The translations under genes and the position numbers were made by a program. Below the pieces are notes generated by a model, which did no database searches, was not told the origin of the DNA, and saw nothing but the letters and a program-made list of their open reading frames with translations. A stretch of 64,000 nucleotides of DNA from Pseudonocardiales bacterium (lineage in GTDB: Bacteria > Actinomycetota > Actinomycetes > Mycobacteriales > Pseudonocardiaceae), in contig JAFATA010000038.1 in the NCBI GenBank assembly GCA_019244165.1, positions 1-64,000 on the forward strand, read 5' to 3'. Shown piece after piece: positions 45,999-54,650 of this stretch. Within the stretch, counting starts at the first letter, position 1. Every line of letters starts with the position of its first letter.

Positions 45999-47794
45999 GC
46001 CGGTACTCCGAGGGCTCCGGTGGACACACCGTGCGCTGCACAGGACGCTTCCACGGGCTCGAGCGGTTCGACGGGCACTGCCTCGGCGCCGAATAGGGCG
46101 CGGTAGTCCGGATCGCGCCACAGCTCGCTATGGGGACGCAGACTGCGCAGGGCACCCCGATCGAGCCAGGCGACGAGGTCCGTGCGAGCAGCCGTGGCCG
46201 CTCGGTGCGCGATGATCAGTCGGGTTTGGCCCCGGCCCCCGCTGGACAGCACGGCACTGACCTGCCGTTCAGTGACGGTGTCCAGGCTGGAGGTCGCGTC
46301 GTCGAGGATGAGCACCTGGTAGGGGTGTACGAAAGCTCTGGCCAGACCGAGCCGCTGCATCTCGCCACCGGACAGCGGGGCTGCGGCCAGCTCAGTCCGG
46401 TATCCCTCCGGCAGTCTTTCAACGAAGGTGTCCGCTCGCGCGGCGGCGGCGGCCGCGCGCACCTCCGCCTCGGTGTGGTGGCGTGCTCCGAAGCTGATCA
46501 CTTCTTCGATCGTGTCGCCCACCAGCGCCGGACGCTCGAAAGCAAAACCCACCGCGCCGCGCAGCTGTGCCCGGGACAGGTTGGGCAGCGCCACGCCGTC
46601 GAGCAGCACCTGCCCCTGCTCCGGATCGACGAGCCGACCGGCCAGCGCGGCGAGCAGTGACTTGCCCGCCCCGGAGTGGCCGACCACGGCCACCGTGGCA
46701 CCAGCCGGGATGACGAGGTCGAGCCCGTTGATGACCGTCTCCCCGGCAGCGGATACCCGGACTCCGCGGAACTCAAGCCGGCCGCCCTCACCACCTCTCT
46801 CACCTGAGTCGGGCAGCATCGCGTCACCGTATTGGGTCACCGGCTCGGTGAGCATCTCAGCCGCCCGCCGACCACCAGCCCGGACGCGGGACAGCTTGTT
46901 GAGGAATCCCACCGCCGAGCCGATGCCGGCGGCCATCACCGCATACCGGCTCGCGGCGTAGAGATCGCCGACGCTCAGCCGGCCGGCGACCATCCCGAAC
47001 CCGGCGACACCGACCACGCACAACTGCAGCAGCGGCCCAATCAGGGCGGCCTGGCCGGTCATCCGCACCTGGTTGAGCCACATCCGCACACCGTGTTCGC
47101 GCAGCCCCGGCAATGGCTGGAGGATCCGTTGCCGCTCGCGTTCGATGCTGCCGGCGGCGGCGATCGTGCGGGCGCCGGACAACGCATCGAGCAGCCGCGC
47201 CGCAATCAGTCCTTGGCTGTGCAGGTAGCTGCGGATGGTCTCGGTGTTGTCCCGGACGAATACCCGGAGCAACCCCGCCAACGCCACCAGACCAGCCAGC
47301 GCGGTGAGCCCCACCCAGGGGTCGATCAACATCAAGGCAATGATGCTGCCGACCGGCGGCACCAGACCGACGCCGACCATGATCGCGGTCGTCCCGACCT
47401 GACCCGCCTCGCTGGCGTTGCGGGTCACCCGGGTCACCAGATCCCCGGGTTCGAAGCGGCGGGTAGCTGCCGGGCCGATCGCGACGAGATGGCGGACCAG
47501 GGTCATCCGCAGCCAGGCCGTGCACCGGGCGTTGCTCGCTCCAGTGGCGATGTCACTGACCATCTTGCCGGCCACCATGAGGGCAATCAGCGCCGCACAG
47601 GCTAGTAGCGCCCCGGTGAGGTGGACACCACCGCGCAACGCATCCAGGGCGCGACCAAGCACAGTGGGCAGGAGGGTTTCTGCGCCCGCACTGACCAGCA
47701 TGGCCAGCGCCAGGGACCAGATCCACCATCCGCCGTGCCGACACGTCGAGAGCAGCAAGCGGTCAGCGTCCCTCCATACCGGATCGCTGTTCAC
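45995..47794 (-). CDS. ABC half-exporter with degenerate Walker B, lanthipeptide cluster
   Basis: GTG 47794 follows ggagg by 4 bp and gives 599 residues; the track start at 47833 lies in a tandem repeat. A six-helix membrane domain is followed by an ATPase domain with Walker A VVGHSGAGKSLL, a canonical signature LSGGEMQRLGLARAF and Walker B VLILDDATSSLD. Asp replaces the catalytic Glu here, as known for one half of heterodimeric ABC exporters. The degenerate ATP site would pair this Walker B with the atypical LSAGE signature of the partner, so both deviations fall in the same site. It lies downstream of the precursor gene. Confidence 0.92.
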   Translation of the reverse strand: MNSDPVWRDADRLLLSTCRHGGWWIWSLALAMLVSAGAETLLPTVLGRALDALRGGVHLTGALLACAALIALMVAGKMVSDIATGASNARCTAWLRMTLVRHLVAIGPAATRRFEPGDLVTRVTRNASEAGQVGTTAIMVGVGLVPPVGSIIALMLIDPWVGLTALAGLVALAGLLRVFVRDNTETIRSYLHSQGLIAARLLDALSGARTIAAAGSIERERQRILQPLPGLREHGVRMWLNQVRMTGQAALIGPLLQLCVVGVAGFGMVAGRLSVGDLYAASRYAVMAAGIGSAVGFLNKLSRVRAGGRRAAEMLTEPVTQYGDAMLPDSGERGGEGGRLEFRGVRVSAAGETVINGLDLVIPAGATVAVVGHSGAGKSLLAALAGRLVDPEQGQVLLDGVALPNLSRAQLRGAVGFAFERPALVGDTIEEVISFGARHHTEAEVRAAAAAARADTFVERLPEGYRTELAAAPLSGGEMQRLGLARAFVHPYQVLILDDATSSLDTVTERQVSAVLSSGGRGQTRLIIAHRAATAARTDLVAWLDRGALRSLRPHSELWRDPDYRALFGAEAVPVEPLEPVEASCAAHGVSTGALGVPA

Positions 47795-47804
47795 GCGACC
47801 TCCG

Positions 47805-47856
47805 CATTGTCGTGGCGCATTGTCGTGGCGCATTGCCGTCGCACATTGCCGTCGTG
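47805..47856. repeat. Four 13-bp tandem units upstream of the exporter genes
   Basis: Two identical cattgtcgtggcg units are followed by cattgccgtcgca and cattgccgtcgtg. The array lies between the post-precursor hairpin and the exporter ribosome site. Confidence 0.9.
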
Positions 47857-47887
47857 GTCTGGTGAGTCATTGGTGCGCTGACGCATC

Positions 47888-47925
47888 GGGTGGTCCGGGG
47901 CAACGCCGGCTGCCCCGGACCACCC
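47888..47925 (-). terminator. 15-bp perfect hairpin after the lanthipeptide precursor
   Basis: Stem gggtggtccggggca pairs perfectly with tgccccggaccaccc around an 8-base loop. It begins 12 bp after the precursor stop on the minus strand and has no U-run. In lanthipeptide operons such a structure usually acts as a partial terminator or RNA stabiliser, raising precursor mRNA over exporter mRNA. Confidence 0.85.
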
Positions 47926-47937
47926 GGCGATAACACC

Positions 47938-48054
47938 TCAGTCGCAGAGCAGCAGGCTGAGGAAACTTCCGCAGCAGTGGTCGCGCTCGTAGCAGTCGTC
48001 GTTGCCTTTCAGCTCAGACGACAGCTCCATGGCCTGCAGGTCAAGAAGCACCAT
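47938..48054 (-). CDS. Class III lanthipeptide precursor (SapB/AmfS-like)
   Basis: This 38-residue ORF is absent from the ORF track. It starts at ATG 48054 behind a very strong site (ggagggaggtgaacaca), 5 bp after the lanKC stop. The leader begins MVLLDLQAME, the conserved LLDLQ motif that class III enzymes bind in RamS and AmfS. The core ends CCGSFLSLLLCD and contains one exact SxxSxxxC motif (Ser30, Ser33, Cys37), which class III enzymes convert to a labionin or lanthionine ring. Known SapB/AmfS peptides carry two such motifs. This one has a single motif plus Cys21, Cys27 and Cys28, which could form a disulfide. The cleavage site is unknown. Confidence 0.9.
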   Translation of the reverse strand: MVLLDLQAMELSSELKGNDDCYERDHCCGSFLSLLLCD

Positions 48055-48059
48055 TGTGT

Positions 48060-50711
48060 TCACCTCCCTCCGGATATCGACGCGGATACCAGCCCGTTTC
48101 GCCCCATCCGCACCGCCGGCACGGGGGCATCGTGCGGCGGAAGCTGCCGGGGTTCACTGAGAAACGGGAGACCGACGGGGTGCTCGTGCACAGCCGCACC
48201 CAACGCGAGGAGAACGCCTGCGGCGCCACTCGCCAAGTCCATGGACAACCGAAGCAGCTGTTCACCGGGAAAAGCGAGGTGACCCTGATAATCGACGCGA
48301 TGCCAGCCGAGGCCCCGGATCTGGGCGGCCACCTCCGGGTTCCAGACCGCCTGCCCAGGTGGGTATGCCCGGCTGAGGTAGAGAATCATTCCGGCCCGGC
48401 CGCTGAAAAGCCCCGGCTGGATGTAGAACCGGGACCGCGCGGCGCGGCGAATGGCAGCCGCGGCATCGGCGAACTCGTCATCGTCCCGGTGCGTGAGGTA
48501 CTCCTCAAGGATCATGCCAATACCCACGCTGCCCCGGTCCAGGTAAGGCATCGCCCGCCAGCCCTCGTTGACCTGCATCGAGCCGTCCGCACGCAGCAGG
48601 CAGCGACGCAAGTCCTGGCGCAGCGCGGTCGCGGACAGTTCGAGGAACCCGCGGTCACCGGTGTGCTCGTAGAGTCGCAGGAACATCAGCGCTGGCCCCG
48701 ACGAGCCGTGCATCAGCCCGGCGTAGGGATGATCTCCACCGCTGATCGTGCTGACGCCCTCGGCGGTGCCGAGCCGGTCGGCGACGATCTCAGCGGCCCG
48801 CAGCGCGTGGTCGAACAGCGTGGGCTCCCCGGCCAGGCCCGCAAAGTGGGCCAGATTGAGTGCGACGCCGGCAAGGCCACCGAATAGGTCAGTGCCGAGG
48901 TCCCGCTCGGTGAGGCAGCACTCGATCACATCGAGCGCGGCTTGCCGGTACCCCAGCTCAGCCAACACGTAGGCCACGCCGTGCAGCCCGTCGTAAAGAC
49001 CCACCCGCGTTTCGCGGGTCGCCGCGGCGGCCCGCTCCAGGAGCCAGTGCTCTCCAGCGGGGTAGCGGGTAGCCCGGGTCACTGACAGCGCGTAGAGCAC
49101 ACCCGCCGCACCATGAGCGATGTTGAGACCGCCGGTGCTGAACTGGGCGATGTCACCGGGGAACAGCCGATCGGTGCGCTTGGGAGTAGCACTAGCCAAG
49201 ATCCCAGCAACGATCGAGTCTCGCGCAGCTGTCCAACCGTCCGTCCCGTTCGGTAGCGACGGCAACGCTCTGGCCCGTCGCCGGGGAGCATCCTGTCCAG
49301 TGCCGCTGGCTCCGGCGATGGTCCGCACCGCCTCAGCCAGGAAAGCGGGCGGCACCGAGAAATGCTCGGCGATGACCTCGGCGAAGTCCGCTGGCTTTCC
49401 GGCGTCGAGCCGGATCATGGCTGTCAAGGGGAGGAACAGCGCCAGTCGCAGACAGGCCAGGGAATACCGGTCGATGTCGAACCCGGTCCGATCCCGTGGG
49501 GCGGCGAAGGCCGGGCTGCCCAGGGTGGGGCGGCGCTCCTCATCAATTCTCGCCGCGACCTCGAAGTCAATCAGCGTGACCCGGCCGTCGTCCCGGACGA
49601 TGACGTTGAATAGGTGCAGATCGCCATGGATGATCCCGCGGCCGTGAATGGCAGTAATAATCTCCTCGATCTGGGCGCATGTCCGTAACGCCCATTCGGT
49701 GTAGGCAGCGAACTCAGCTGGTCCGGCGGCGGTGTCGTTCATCGGGTAGCGCTGCCCGAAAACTTTGTTCAGCGCTGTTCCCTCGATGAGCTCCAAGGCA
49801 AGGAAGTGGTGCTCACCCAGGGTGAAGTGGTCATGGACAGCGGGCACCCCTTCGATGCCGGCCAGGCGTTCAAGTGTTTCCCGTTCGCGCTGCAGTCGCT
49901 GGACCGCGTCGGCACCATCGACGGCGAGGCCGGCGTGCGGCCGAGCTTCCTTGAGCACCACCCGGGTGCCGGTTCGCTGGTCGGTGGCCTCGTAGAGCCC
50001 CCCGCCGTTGGAGAAGTGCAGGACCTGCTCGACACGGTAGGACAAGTCCTTGACGGTGATGGCGTTGCGCGCTTCAAGGTGGGGAACGAGCAGGTCCGGC
50101 AGGGCCACCCAGGGTGGAGGGCAGAACACGGCATCCCTGCGGTCCGGCACCAGCGCTCCGGTAGGATCCTCGATGGCCGGGACCCGCTCACCTCGCGCCG
50201 ACAGGCAGTGCCGCAACGCGAAACCACCGTAGCGCACATACAGCGGCCCTTCGTTCCAGCGCAGATCGCTGAGGATGTAGGGGCCTGGCTCGCCGGCCAA
50301 CCGCTCCCCCAGGTCGTGCAGGATCGCGCCGAGCGCGTCAATGTCGACCGGGTAGATCGTGACGAACTTGCCGCTGGACCCCCGGGGCGCATACTTCGCG
50401 TTCTGCAGATGGACAATGTTTCGTGAGACCAGGAACTTAAACGAGATACGGCGCGGGACACAGTAGGACCAGACGGTTTCCAGAATGCGTTCCGCGTTGT
50501 CGAGGCACGCCGACACATGGATTTTCCAGCCCTGTTGGGGCGCTGCGGAACCCACTGGGTTCATGACCACCCAATTTTCACGAAACCGCCGTTCCCAGCC
50601 ATCCGGAACCGGACGCCGCGCGGCATCGAAGGACTCTGCGCGGTTGCCCCCGGACATCGAATCGTAAAACAACGGATCCGTGATGCAGTACACCTCGTAA
50701 CCGTTGTCCAC
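48060..50711 (-). CDS. Class III lanthionine synthetase (LanKC, RamC-like)
   Basis: The 883-residue trifunctional enzyme starts at GTG 50711 behind gaggggg. The N-terminal lyase domain (1 to about 220) begins with the family signature YCITDPLFYDS. A Ser/Thr kinase domain follows (about 230-500) with the lysine in VVLKEARPH, the catalytic loop IIHGDLHLFNVIV and LIDFEVA. The LanC-like cyclase domain (about 540-883) lacks the zinc ligands of class I, II and IV cyclases, as shown by AGLMHGSSGPALMF, which marks class III. It should phosphorylate and eliminate Ser30 and Ser33 of the precursor and cyclise onto cysteine. It heads the lanKC-precursor-exporter operon. Confidence 0.95.
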   Translation of the reverse strand: MDNGYEVYCITDPLFYDSMSGGNRAESFDAARRPVPDGWERRFRENWVVMNPVGSAAPQQGWKIHVSACLDNAERILETVWSYCVPRRISFKFLVSRNIVHLQNAKYAPRGSSGKFVTIYPVDIDALGAILHDLGERLAGEPGPYILSDLRWNEGPLYVRYGGFALRHCLSARGERVPAIEDPTGALVPDRRDAVFCPPPWVALPDLLVPHLEARNAITVKDLSYRVEQVLHFSNGGGLYEATDQRTGTRVVLKEARPHAGLAVDGADAVQRLQRERETLERLAGIEGVPAVHDHFTLGEHHFLALELIEGTALNKVFGQRYPMNDTAAGPAEFAAYTEWALRTCAQIEEIITAIHGRGIIHGDLHLFNVIVRDDGRVTLIDFEVAARIDEERRPTLGSPAFAAPRDRTGFDIDRYSLACLRLALFLPLTAMIRLDAGKPADFAEVIAEHFSVPPAFLAEAVRTIAGASGTGQDAPRRRARALPSLPNGTDGWTAARDSIVAGILASATPKRTDRLFPGDIAQFSTGGLNIAHGAAGVLYALSVTRATRYPAGEHWLLERAAAATRETRVGLYDGLHGVAYVLAELGYRQAALDVIECCLTERDLGTDLFGGLAGVALNLAHFAGLAGEPTLFDHALRAAEIVADRLGTAEGVSTISGGDHPYAGLMHGSSGPALMFLRLYEHTGDRGFLELSATALRQDLRRCLLRADGSMQVNEGWRAMPYLDRGSVGIGMILEEYLTHRDDDEFADAAAAIRRAARSRFYIQPGLFSGRAGMILYLSRAYPPGQAVWNPEVAAQIRGLGWHRVDYQGHLAFPGEQLLRLSMDLASGAAGVLLALGAAVHEHPVGLPFLSEPRQLPPHDAPVPAVRMGRNGLVSASISGGR

Positions 50712-50729
50712 TGTGTCCCCCTCGTCAAC

Positions 50730-50755
50730 CGATTATCGCTATGCAGCAATAATCG
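50730..50755. promoter_or_regulatory. Inverted repeat in the lanKC promoter region
   Basis: A perfect 7-bp inverted repeat cgattat-N12-ataatcg lies 19 bp upstream of the lanKC start, in an AT-rich island. It could be an operator for the cluster regulator, or overlap the -10 region. Confidence 0.5.
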
Positions 50756-50934
50756 TGCCTACTCCGGAAGGACGACAAGTGGCGTTCGTCAGAGCTTCGA
50801 TGTGAAGGAATCACAGGTGTCGATAGCGATTCACATGCCGTCGGTAGTGCGCCACTCCCCCGGTCCCGGCGACTCGTCGAGCGCGGAGTCGCACTGGGAA
50901 CGGCCCCATCCAGCGGCACGCTATCGTCGGCGGC

Positions 50935-51645
50935 ATGACGAGCCACGTAACGGTGCGACAGGCGGTGATCTTGGCTGGGGGACAGGGCTCGCGGCTCAAG
51001 CCCTATACCGATACCCGACCCAAACCGATGATCGAGATTGCTGGTCGCTGCCTCATCGACCACCAGCTCGGATGGCTGGCCGAAGCCGGTGTCACCGATG
51101 TGGTGGTCTCCGCCGGCCATCTGCACGAGGTCCTCATCGACCACCTGACGGCGAAGCGCCAGCCGGTGCGGGTGAATACGGTGGTGGAGGATGAACCTCT
51201 CGGCCGGGGCGGTGGTTTGAAGTACGCGGGCAAGTACCTGCCCGCACCGGACGAGGCATGGTTTGCGCTGAACGGTGATGTCTGGACCCGGTTCGACCTG
51301 GGTGCGATGGCGACGTGCCACTTCGAGCGGGGCGCAGTGGCCACGATCGCGCTGGCCTGGCCGAGGATCCCGTGGGGTGTGGTCAAGCTGGACGAGTTGG
51401 GCCGGGTCACCGACTTCGTGGAGGCCCCACCGTCGCCGTACCCGGTCAACGCCGGGGTCTATGTGTTCTCCAGCGAGATCCTGGGCCTGCTGCCGGACAC
51501 CGGCGACCACGAGCGCTCAACGTTTCCCCTGCTGGCTCAGCAACGGCGGCTGGCCGCCTTCCCGATCGAGGGCTACTGGCGCGCTATCGACACCGCCAAG
51601 GACATCCGCGAGGCCGTCCGGGAACTCGGGGCAGGCAGCTCCTAG
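50935..51645 (+). CDS. Sugar-phosphate nucleotidyltransferase family protein
   Basis: The 236-residue protein has the pyrophosphorylase signature near the N-terminus (AVILAGGQGSRLKPYTDTRPKPM), then VVEDEPLGRGGGLKY and the metal-binding LNGDVW. It would make an NDP-sugar from a sugar-1-phosphate and NTP, with mannose- or glucose-1-phosphate most likely. It is short, lacking the hexapeptide-repeat domain of GlmU-type enzymes. It is divergent from lanKC, and I see no reason to assign it to the lanthipeptide pathway. Confidence 0.88.
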   Translation: MTSHVTVRQAVILAGGQGSRLKPYTDTRPKPMIEIAGRCLIDHQLGWLAEAGVTDVVVSAGHLHEVLIDHLTAKRQPVRVNTVVEDEPLGRGGGLKYAGKYLPAPDEAWFALNGDVWTRFDLGAMATCHFERGAVATIALAWPRIPWGVVKLDELGRVTDFVEAPPSPYPVNAGVYVFSSEILGLLPDTGDHERSTFPLLAQQRRLAAFPIEGYWRAIDTAKDIREAVRELGAGSS

Positions 51646-51668
51646 TCCAAGCCTAGCCGGCCCATCAG

Positions 51669-52598
51669 CTACGCCTGCGCGGCTAGCACGTCCAGCGCGC
51701 GGCGCAGATCGTCCGGGTCTGGGCTGGTGAACTCCACCCAGCGCTCATCAGCGGGATGGGGGAAGCCCAACCGTGCGGCATGCAACCACTGCCTCTCCAA
51801 CCCGAGCCGCCGCGCCAGCGTGGGATCTGCCCCGTAGGGGAGGTCGCCACAGCAGGGATGTCGCAGTGCGGCGAAGTGCACCCGGATCTGGTGCGTGCGA
51901 CCTGTCTGGAGAGTGACGTCACACAGCGAGGCGCCGGGAAACGCCTCGATCACCTCGTAGTGCGTCACCGACGGTTTGCCGCCAGCCACCACGGCAAAAC
52001 GCCAGTCGTGCTGGGGGTGCCGCTCGATCGGGGCGTCAATGGTGCCTCGGGTGGGGTCCGGGTGGCCCTGCACTAGCGCCCGGTAATGCTTGGCAACGGT
52101 ACGGTCCCGGAACGCTCGCTTTAGCGCTGTGTAGCCCCGCTGCGACTTGGCAACCGCCATCAGACCGCTGGTGCCCACGTCCAGCCGGTGCACCACGCCG
52201 TGGCGCTCAGCCGGGCCCGAGGCAGCCACCTGGACTCCAGCCGCCGCAAGCCCTCCGAGCACGGTGGGCCCATCCCAGCCCGGGCTGGGATGGGCGGCCA
52301 CCCCGACCGGCTTGTCCACTACCACTAGGTCGGCATCGTCGTGCAGCACCCGCAGCCCGGGCACCGGCTCGACCCTGGCCTCGGCGGGCTGCTGCGGATC
52401 GGGCAGGATCACCTCAAGCCAGCTGCCAGTGGCCAGGCGCTCAGACTTGCCGACCGGGTTGCCGTCAAGGAGCACCGCACCGGCCTCGGCCAGCCCAGCC
52501 ACCGCTGTTCGGGACAGCCCCAGCAGCCGCGCCAGCCCGGCGTCCACGCGCATACCCTCCAGCCCCTCGGGCACCGGCAGCGTCCGGACATCGCTCAT
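51669..52598 (-). CDS. RluA-family pseudouridine synthase
   Basis: ATG 52598 overlaps the lspA stop by 4 bp and gives 309 residues. An N-terminal S4 RNA-binding domain (residues 10-70, [20 protein letters not shown]) precedes the catalytic domain with [16 protein letters not shown], where the Asp is catalytic. [18 protein letters not shown] is also typical. It modifies uridines in 23S rRNA, like RluD. The lspA-rluD pairing is conserved in many bacteria. Confidence 0.95.
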   Translation of the reverse strand: MSDVRTLPVPEGLEGMRVDAGLARLLGLSRTAVAGLAEAGAVLLDGNPVGKSERLATGSWLEVILPDPQQPAEARVEPVPGLRVLHDDADLVVVDKPVGVAAHPSPGWDGPTVLGGLAAAGVQVAASGPAERHGVVHRLDVGTSGLMAVAKSQRGYTALKRAFRDRTVAKHYRALVQGHPDPTRGTIDAPIERHPQHDWRFAVVAGGKPSVTHYEVIEAFPGASLCDVTLQTGRTHQIRVHFAALRHPCCGDLPYGADPTLARRLGLERQWLHAARLGFPHPADERWVEFTSPDPDDLRRALDVLAAQA

Positions 52599-53212
52599 TG
52601 TGGGGTCCCCCATCCCGTACCACCAGACTCAGGATCGCCGGAGGGTCGATGCCCACGGGTACCGTCGACGTCCCGGCCGGTGGCGGCGAGCAGGACCAGC
52701 ATCACACCACCGCAGACGATCGCCACATCAGCCAGGTTGAACACCGGCCACACGCTGCCATCTGGTGCCAGGAGCGACAGGAAATCCACCACGTGCCCGC
52801 GCAGCGGGCCAGGGGAGCGCAGCAGCCGGTCCCCCAGATTACCCAACGCCCCCCCTAGCACCAAGCCGAGCCCGAGGGCCCAACCGGCGCTGCGCAGCCG
52901 GGGCGCCAACCGGATGATCACCACGACGACGCCCAGCGCGATCAGCGACAGCAGCCAGGTCAGCCCGGTCGCCATCGAAAACGCCGCACCTGAGTTGCGG
53001 TAGAGCACGAGATACAGCACCCCACCCAACAGCTCCACCGGCGGATGGCCCTGCAGCATCATCACCGCGAGAACTTTGCTCAGCACGTCCAGCAGGAGCG
53101 TGACGGCGGCGGTAGCGGCCAACAAACTGCTCCGGCGGCGAGGTCCCGGCAACGCCTCGGGGACGTCTTGGTCGCCAGCGGCGGATTGCCCGGCATGCTG
53201 CGATGGGTTCAT
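52595..53212 (-). CDS. lspA: Lipoprotein signal peptidase (signal peptidase II)
   Basis: ATG 53212 gives 205 residues, while the 411-residue track ORF extends into the methyltransferase gene. Four membrane helices are visible. The catalytic aspartates are in GNLGDRLL and [12 protein letters not shown], and the conserved NSGAAFSM is present. It removes signal peptides from prolipoproteins, including the lipobox protein at 14077. It is coupled to the downstream pseudouridine synthase. Confidence 0.95.
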   Translation of the reverse strand: MNPSQHAGQSAAGDQDVPEALPGPRRRSSLLAATAAVTLLLDVLSKVLAVMMLQGHPPVELLGGVLYLVLYRNSGAAFSMATGLTWLLSLIALGVVVVIIRLAPRLRSAGWALGLGLVLGGALGNLGDRLLRSPGPLRGHVVDFLSLLAPDGSVWPVFNLADVAIVCGGVMLVLLAATGRDVDGTRGHRPSGDPESGGTGWGTPQ

Positions 53213-53259
53213 ATCGCCATTGTGGCTAACCGCCGGTCCGGCCTTCAGCCGCCGGCACG

Positions 53260-54069
53260 TCAAGGGGACCAGGAGATCGTGACCAGATCGCGGGTGCGCG
53301 GGCCCAAGGCCGCCACCGCCTCGGCGACCTCCTCCCGGCGGTGCGCCGGCAAGCACAGCCTGCGTACCGAGAAGTCGAGCTCCGCGTCGGGATTGCGGGG
53401 CGCAGCAGGCCGGCTCCAGCGCTGGGCCTCCGGGCGTATGCCCACTTCGGCAAACACGGCCAGCACGTCGTCCACGGTCGCAGGTGGCGGCCGGTGCAAC
53501 CCGTGGAAGCGCACCCACAGCGGATCCAGCCACGCTCCGGGATGCACGGCATGCAGCTCCACGACGACACCACGGCCGGCAGCGGCACCCAGCGCAGTCA
53601 CGAAGGGCGCCAAGTCCAAGGTGTTGTAGCCCACGTGGTGACTGACCACGACGTCGGCGACACCCGCCTGGGGAGCAACCTGGGGCCAGGGGCCAGACAC
53701 GCTGCGGTGCGCCACCCCCCGCTCGGTGCAGGCCTTCTCGAATGCGCGCAGCATGTCGTCGGCGTGATCCACCCCGGTCAGATGGGACACCATCGGTACC
53801 AGGGCGAGACCGGCGGCACCCGCGCCGCACCCCACGTCGAGCACGGTCCCGCCGTCGAGTCCCAGCAGCGCCAACGCGACACGACGCGACGGGGTGTTCT
53901 CGGGAGTCGCCGGGGGGATGAAGCGGGCGGGATCGTGCCGGCTCGGGTCCTGCGGGGCGGCAGCCCGGATCTCTGGGGGAATGGCCCGGCTCTGCAGCAG
54001 CTCTCGCCAGCGGGCCGCTGCGCTGCCGGTGAGCGAGTGTGCGTGCTGGGACTGTGCGTGCTGGGACAC
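53260..54069 (-). CDS. SAM-dependent methyltransferase, class I
   Basis: The 269-residue protein has the SAM-binding motif GGTVLDVGCGAGAAGLAL at about 74-91 and the acidic GVDHADDML loop. The fold is the small-molecule class I type, and the substrate is not identifiable. The first codons (SQHAQSQHAHS) are encoded by a 15-bp tandem repeat that also contains the GTG start. It lies between lspA and an uncharacterised membrane protein. Confidence 0.85.
   Translation of the reverse strand: MSQHAQSQHAHSLTGSAAARWRELLQSRAIPPEIRAAAPQDPSRHDPARFIPPATPENTPSRRVALALLGLDGGTVLDVGCGAGAAGLALVPMVSHLTGVDHADDMLRAFEKACTERGVAHRSVSGPWPQVAPQAGVADVVVSHHVGYNTLDLAPFVTALGAAAGRGVVVELHAVHPGAWLDPLWVRFHGLHRPPPATVDDVLAVFAEVGIRPEAQRWSRPAAPRNPDAELDFSVRRLCLPAHRREEVAEAVAALGPRTRDLVTISWSP
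54039..54068. repeat. Two 15-bp tandem units at methyltransferase start
   Basis: The unit gtgcgtgctgggact is repeated with the last base changed. It codes for the repeated SQHA residues after the start codon on the minus strand. Confidence 0.88.
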
Positions 54070-54090
54070 TGTTACGACCTCACCACCCGA

Positions 54091-54639
54091 TCAGCTGCTT
54101 CCGGTGGTCGTCGCCCGGACCGCTCGATGCTTGCGGGCGAGCGTGGTGTCGGGCCGGCACCGCTCACAGGGGGTGAAACCCAACTCTCTCGCCTCACGCA
54201 CCGGCAGCCGCTCGGTGTGCGCCTGGTCGGGCCACCGGCAGCGAGGAAGATGGTAGCGGGGGTGCTCGTCAATGACCAGCACTTCGTCGATCAGCTCGTA
54301 CACCACCAACAGATCTGCGGCGTCAGTGTCCTCCTCAGCGGGCTCTACAGCATCATCCCCTTGGGCGTCCTCAGCAGATGCCGAACCCGGCTCAGGAGCC
54401 TGAACTCCAGTTATCGACGCGGAATGACACGGTTGCTCGTCCGGCTCGACATCGACGGACTCGTCCTCCGCAGGCGCGTCCTGGCGTTGCACCCAGGACC
54501 GCCGCCACCGCGTGAGAATCAGTGTCGCAACCACAGCGCTCAGCACGACCGATCCCCACGCCAGGCCCGCATGACCGGTGCCGAGCGCGGCAACGAGCAA
54601 TGCCACCGCTGCTAGCAGCAACACCACAGTGATCAACAC
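54091..54639 (-). CDS. Membrane protein with C-terminal Cys/His knuckle, uncharacterised
   Basis: The 182-residue protein has two N-terminal membrane helices (ITVVLLLAAVALLVAALG and AWGSVVLSAVVATLIL), an acidic linker of about 60 residues and a C-terminal domain. That domain has RYHLPRCRW and FTPCERCRPD, so His and three cysteines may bind metal, in a pattern like Ada-type or zinc-knuckle domains. I do not recognise a named family. The location beside divIVA in the division cluster suggests an envelope role. Confidence 0.8.
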   Translation of the reverse strand: MLITVVLLLAAVALLVAALGTGHAGLAWGSVVLSAVVATLILTRWRRSWVQRQDAPAEDESVDVEPDEQPCHSASITGVQAPEPGSASAEDAQGDDAVEPAEEDTDAADLLVVYELIDEVLVIDEHPRYHLPRCRWPDQAHTERLPVREARELGFTPCERCRPDTTLARKHRAVRATTTGSS

Positions 54640-54650
54640 GTCGAGCGCGG

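Noticed and set aside
50935-51645. Nucleotidyltransferase as part of the lanthipeptide cluster
   Set aside because: It is divergent and has no glycosyltransferase partner. Proximity alone is not enough to link them.
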